Both the position numbers and the translations under genes were made by a program. From Agelaius tricolor (taxonomy: Eukaryota; Chordata; Aves; Passeriformes; Icteridae), in NCBI GenBank assembly GCA_023055355.1, contig JALJCS010000001.1:108330881-108394880 (forward strand): a stretch of 64,000 nt of DNA, written 5' to 3'. The notes below the pieces were generated by a model, which was not told the DNA's origin, did no database searches, and saw nothing but the letters and a program-made list of their open reading frames with translations. Below are positions 63,454-64,000 of the stretch, in pieces. The first letter of the stretch is position 1. Each line of letters starts with the position of its first letter.

Positions 63454-63822
63454 TTAGTGCAGCGTATGCCCATGTCCCCACAGTGACACACAGTGCAGTG
63501 TGTGCCCATGTCCCCACAGTGACACACAGTGCAGTGTGTGCCCATCTATCTCCCCACAGTGACACACAGTGCAGTGTGTGCCCATCTCCCCACAGTGACA
63601 CACAGTGCAGTGTGTGCCCATGTCCCCACAGTGACACACAGTGCAGTGTGTGCCCATGTCCCTGCAGTGACACACAGTGCAGTGTGTGCCCATGTCCCTG
63701 CAGTGACACACAGTGCAGTGTGTGCCCATGTCCCCACAGTGACACACAGTGCAGTGTGTGCCCATGTCCCTGCAGTGACACACAGTGCAGTGTGTGCCCA
63801 TGTCCCCACAGTGACACACAGC
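63454..63822. repeat. 36-bp minisatellite in LIN28B intron 2
   Basis: Ten units, 36 bp each except one of 40 bp that carries an extra TATC (unit starting at 63540). The core is CCCACAGTGACACACAGTGC then AGTGTGTGCCCATGTC. Units alternate between CCCCACAG and CCCTGCAG. Because 36 is a multiple of three, frames stay open on both strands (Cys/His/Thr-rich), but this is not coding. Confidence 0.92.
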
Positions 63823-63887
63823 CTGCCCTCCACTGGGGTGCAGGTTTGGGACAAGCAGAGACAATCACAGCTCCCTGTGCTGAAGGA

Positions 63888-64000
63888 CCAGAATCACAGA
63901 ATAGTTTGAGTTGCAAGGGATCCACAAAGATTGACTCAACTTTCAGCCTTGCACAGGACATCCCCAGGAGTCACACCATGTGCCCAAGAGCCTTGTTCAA
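63888..64000 (-). mobile_element. CR1 LINE 3' end (continues right of window)
   Basis: The plus strand begins AATCACAGAATAGTTTGAGTT, the complement of a CR1 3' terminus, then follows CR1-like order to the window end. Confidence 0.75.

Larger units (their letters stand above)
49384..64000 (+). other. LIN28B: LIN28B intron 2 (partial)
   Basis: It starts with donor GTAAGA and runs past the window. Apart from the listed repeats, CpG island and CR1 pieces, it is AT-rich and no further exon was recognised. Short imperfect duplications occur (a 22-bp unit twice at about 55502-55545) and perfect short inverted repeats at 59664-59685 and 60662-60693. The 58.5-59.0 kb and 55.8-56.4 kb stretches are richer in GC than their surroundings but hold no recognisable gene or repeat. 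Confidence 0.8.

Noticed and set aside
63446..63961. Repeated CHCGDMGTHCTV-type protein, superficially zinc-finger-like
   Set aside because: A 36-bp minisatellite keeps any frame open; the Cys/His spacing is a by-product of the repeat unit.
1..64000. CRISPR arrays, bacterial operons, tRNA or rRNA genes
   Set aside because: Vertebrate nuclear DNA; the tandem repeats have no spacers, and no tRNA B-box plus cloverleaf was found by eye.

Overview
The window looks like a bird nuclear genome. CR1 LINE fragments and endogenous-retrovirus LTRs of avian type are scattered through AT-rich DNA, which is punctuated by sharp CpG islands and GC-rich minisatellites. The only gene identified from its protein is LIN28B, the RNA-binding let-7 repressor, on the + strand. 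Coding exon 1 (48226-48235) and exon 2 (49196/49199-49383, the first half of the cold-shock domain) are present. The window then ends inside intron 2, so the rest of the cold-shock domain, both CCHC zinc knuckles and the let-7-targeted 3'UTR lie beyond the right edge. Nearly every other long open frame is a by-product of CpG islands, minisatellites or transposons.

Layout. 1-31.4 kb is gene-poor: CR1 fragments (1-150, 2655-3255, 3776-4220, 23571-24225), a rearranged minus-strand ERV fragment (430-940), and a decayed ERV (10242-12614) whose internal region was interrupted by a second, opposite-strand solo LTR with an intact 6-bp target-site duplication. 31.5-33.4 kb is a strong CpG island. It holds a perfect-Kozak ATG running straight into a consensus splice donor on +, and YY1 and ETS motifs, with the YY1 site in minus-strand orientation. 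A second island lies at 34.75-35.27 kb. 35.3-42 kb is AT-rich and includes a compact nuclear-receptor half-site cluster (35872-35918). 42.05-42.10 kb carries a candidate alternative 5' coding exon of LIN28B. 42.36-44.69 kb is a third CpG island with an NRF1 palindrome and a C-rich minisatellite. 47.27-47.64 kb is a 29-bp minisatellite with a palindromic E-box in half of its units, ending about 0.6 kb before the LIN28B start codon. 49.4-64 kb is LIN28B intron 2, with a 28-unit G-rich minisatellite, a small intronic CpG island, a 36-bp minisatellite and a CR1.

The most interesting reading is a multi-promoter 5' end for LIN28B. The proximal promoter at about 48 kb makes the canonical N terminus. 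One or more distal CpG-island promoters could splice through the 42-kb exon, which joins exon 2 in the correct phase and gives a different N terminus. This is predicted from splice signals and reading frame only. HACE1, the usual amniote neighbour upstream on the opposite strand, was looked for by its N-terminal sequence and not found. The sequence fits a passerine-like bird, but the species cannot be fixed from it.
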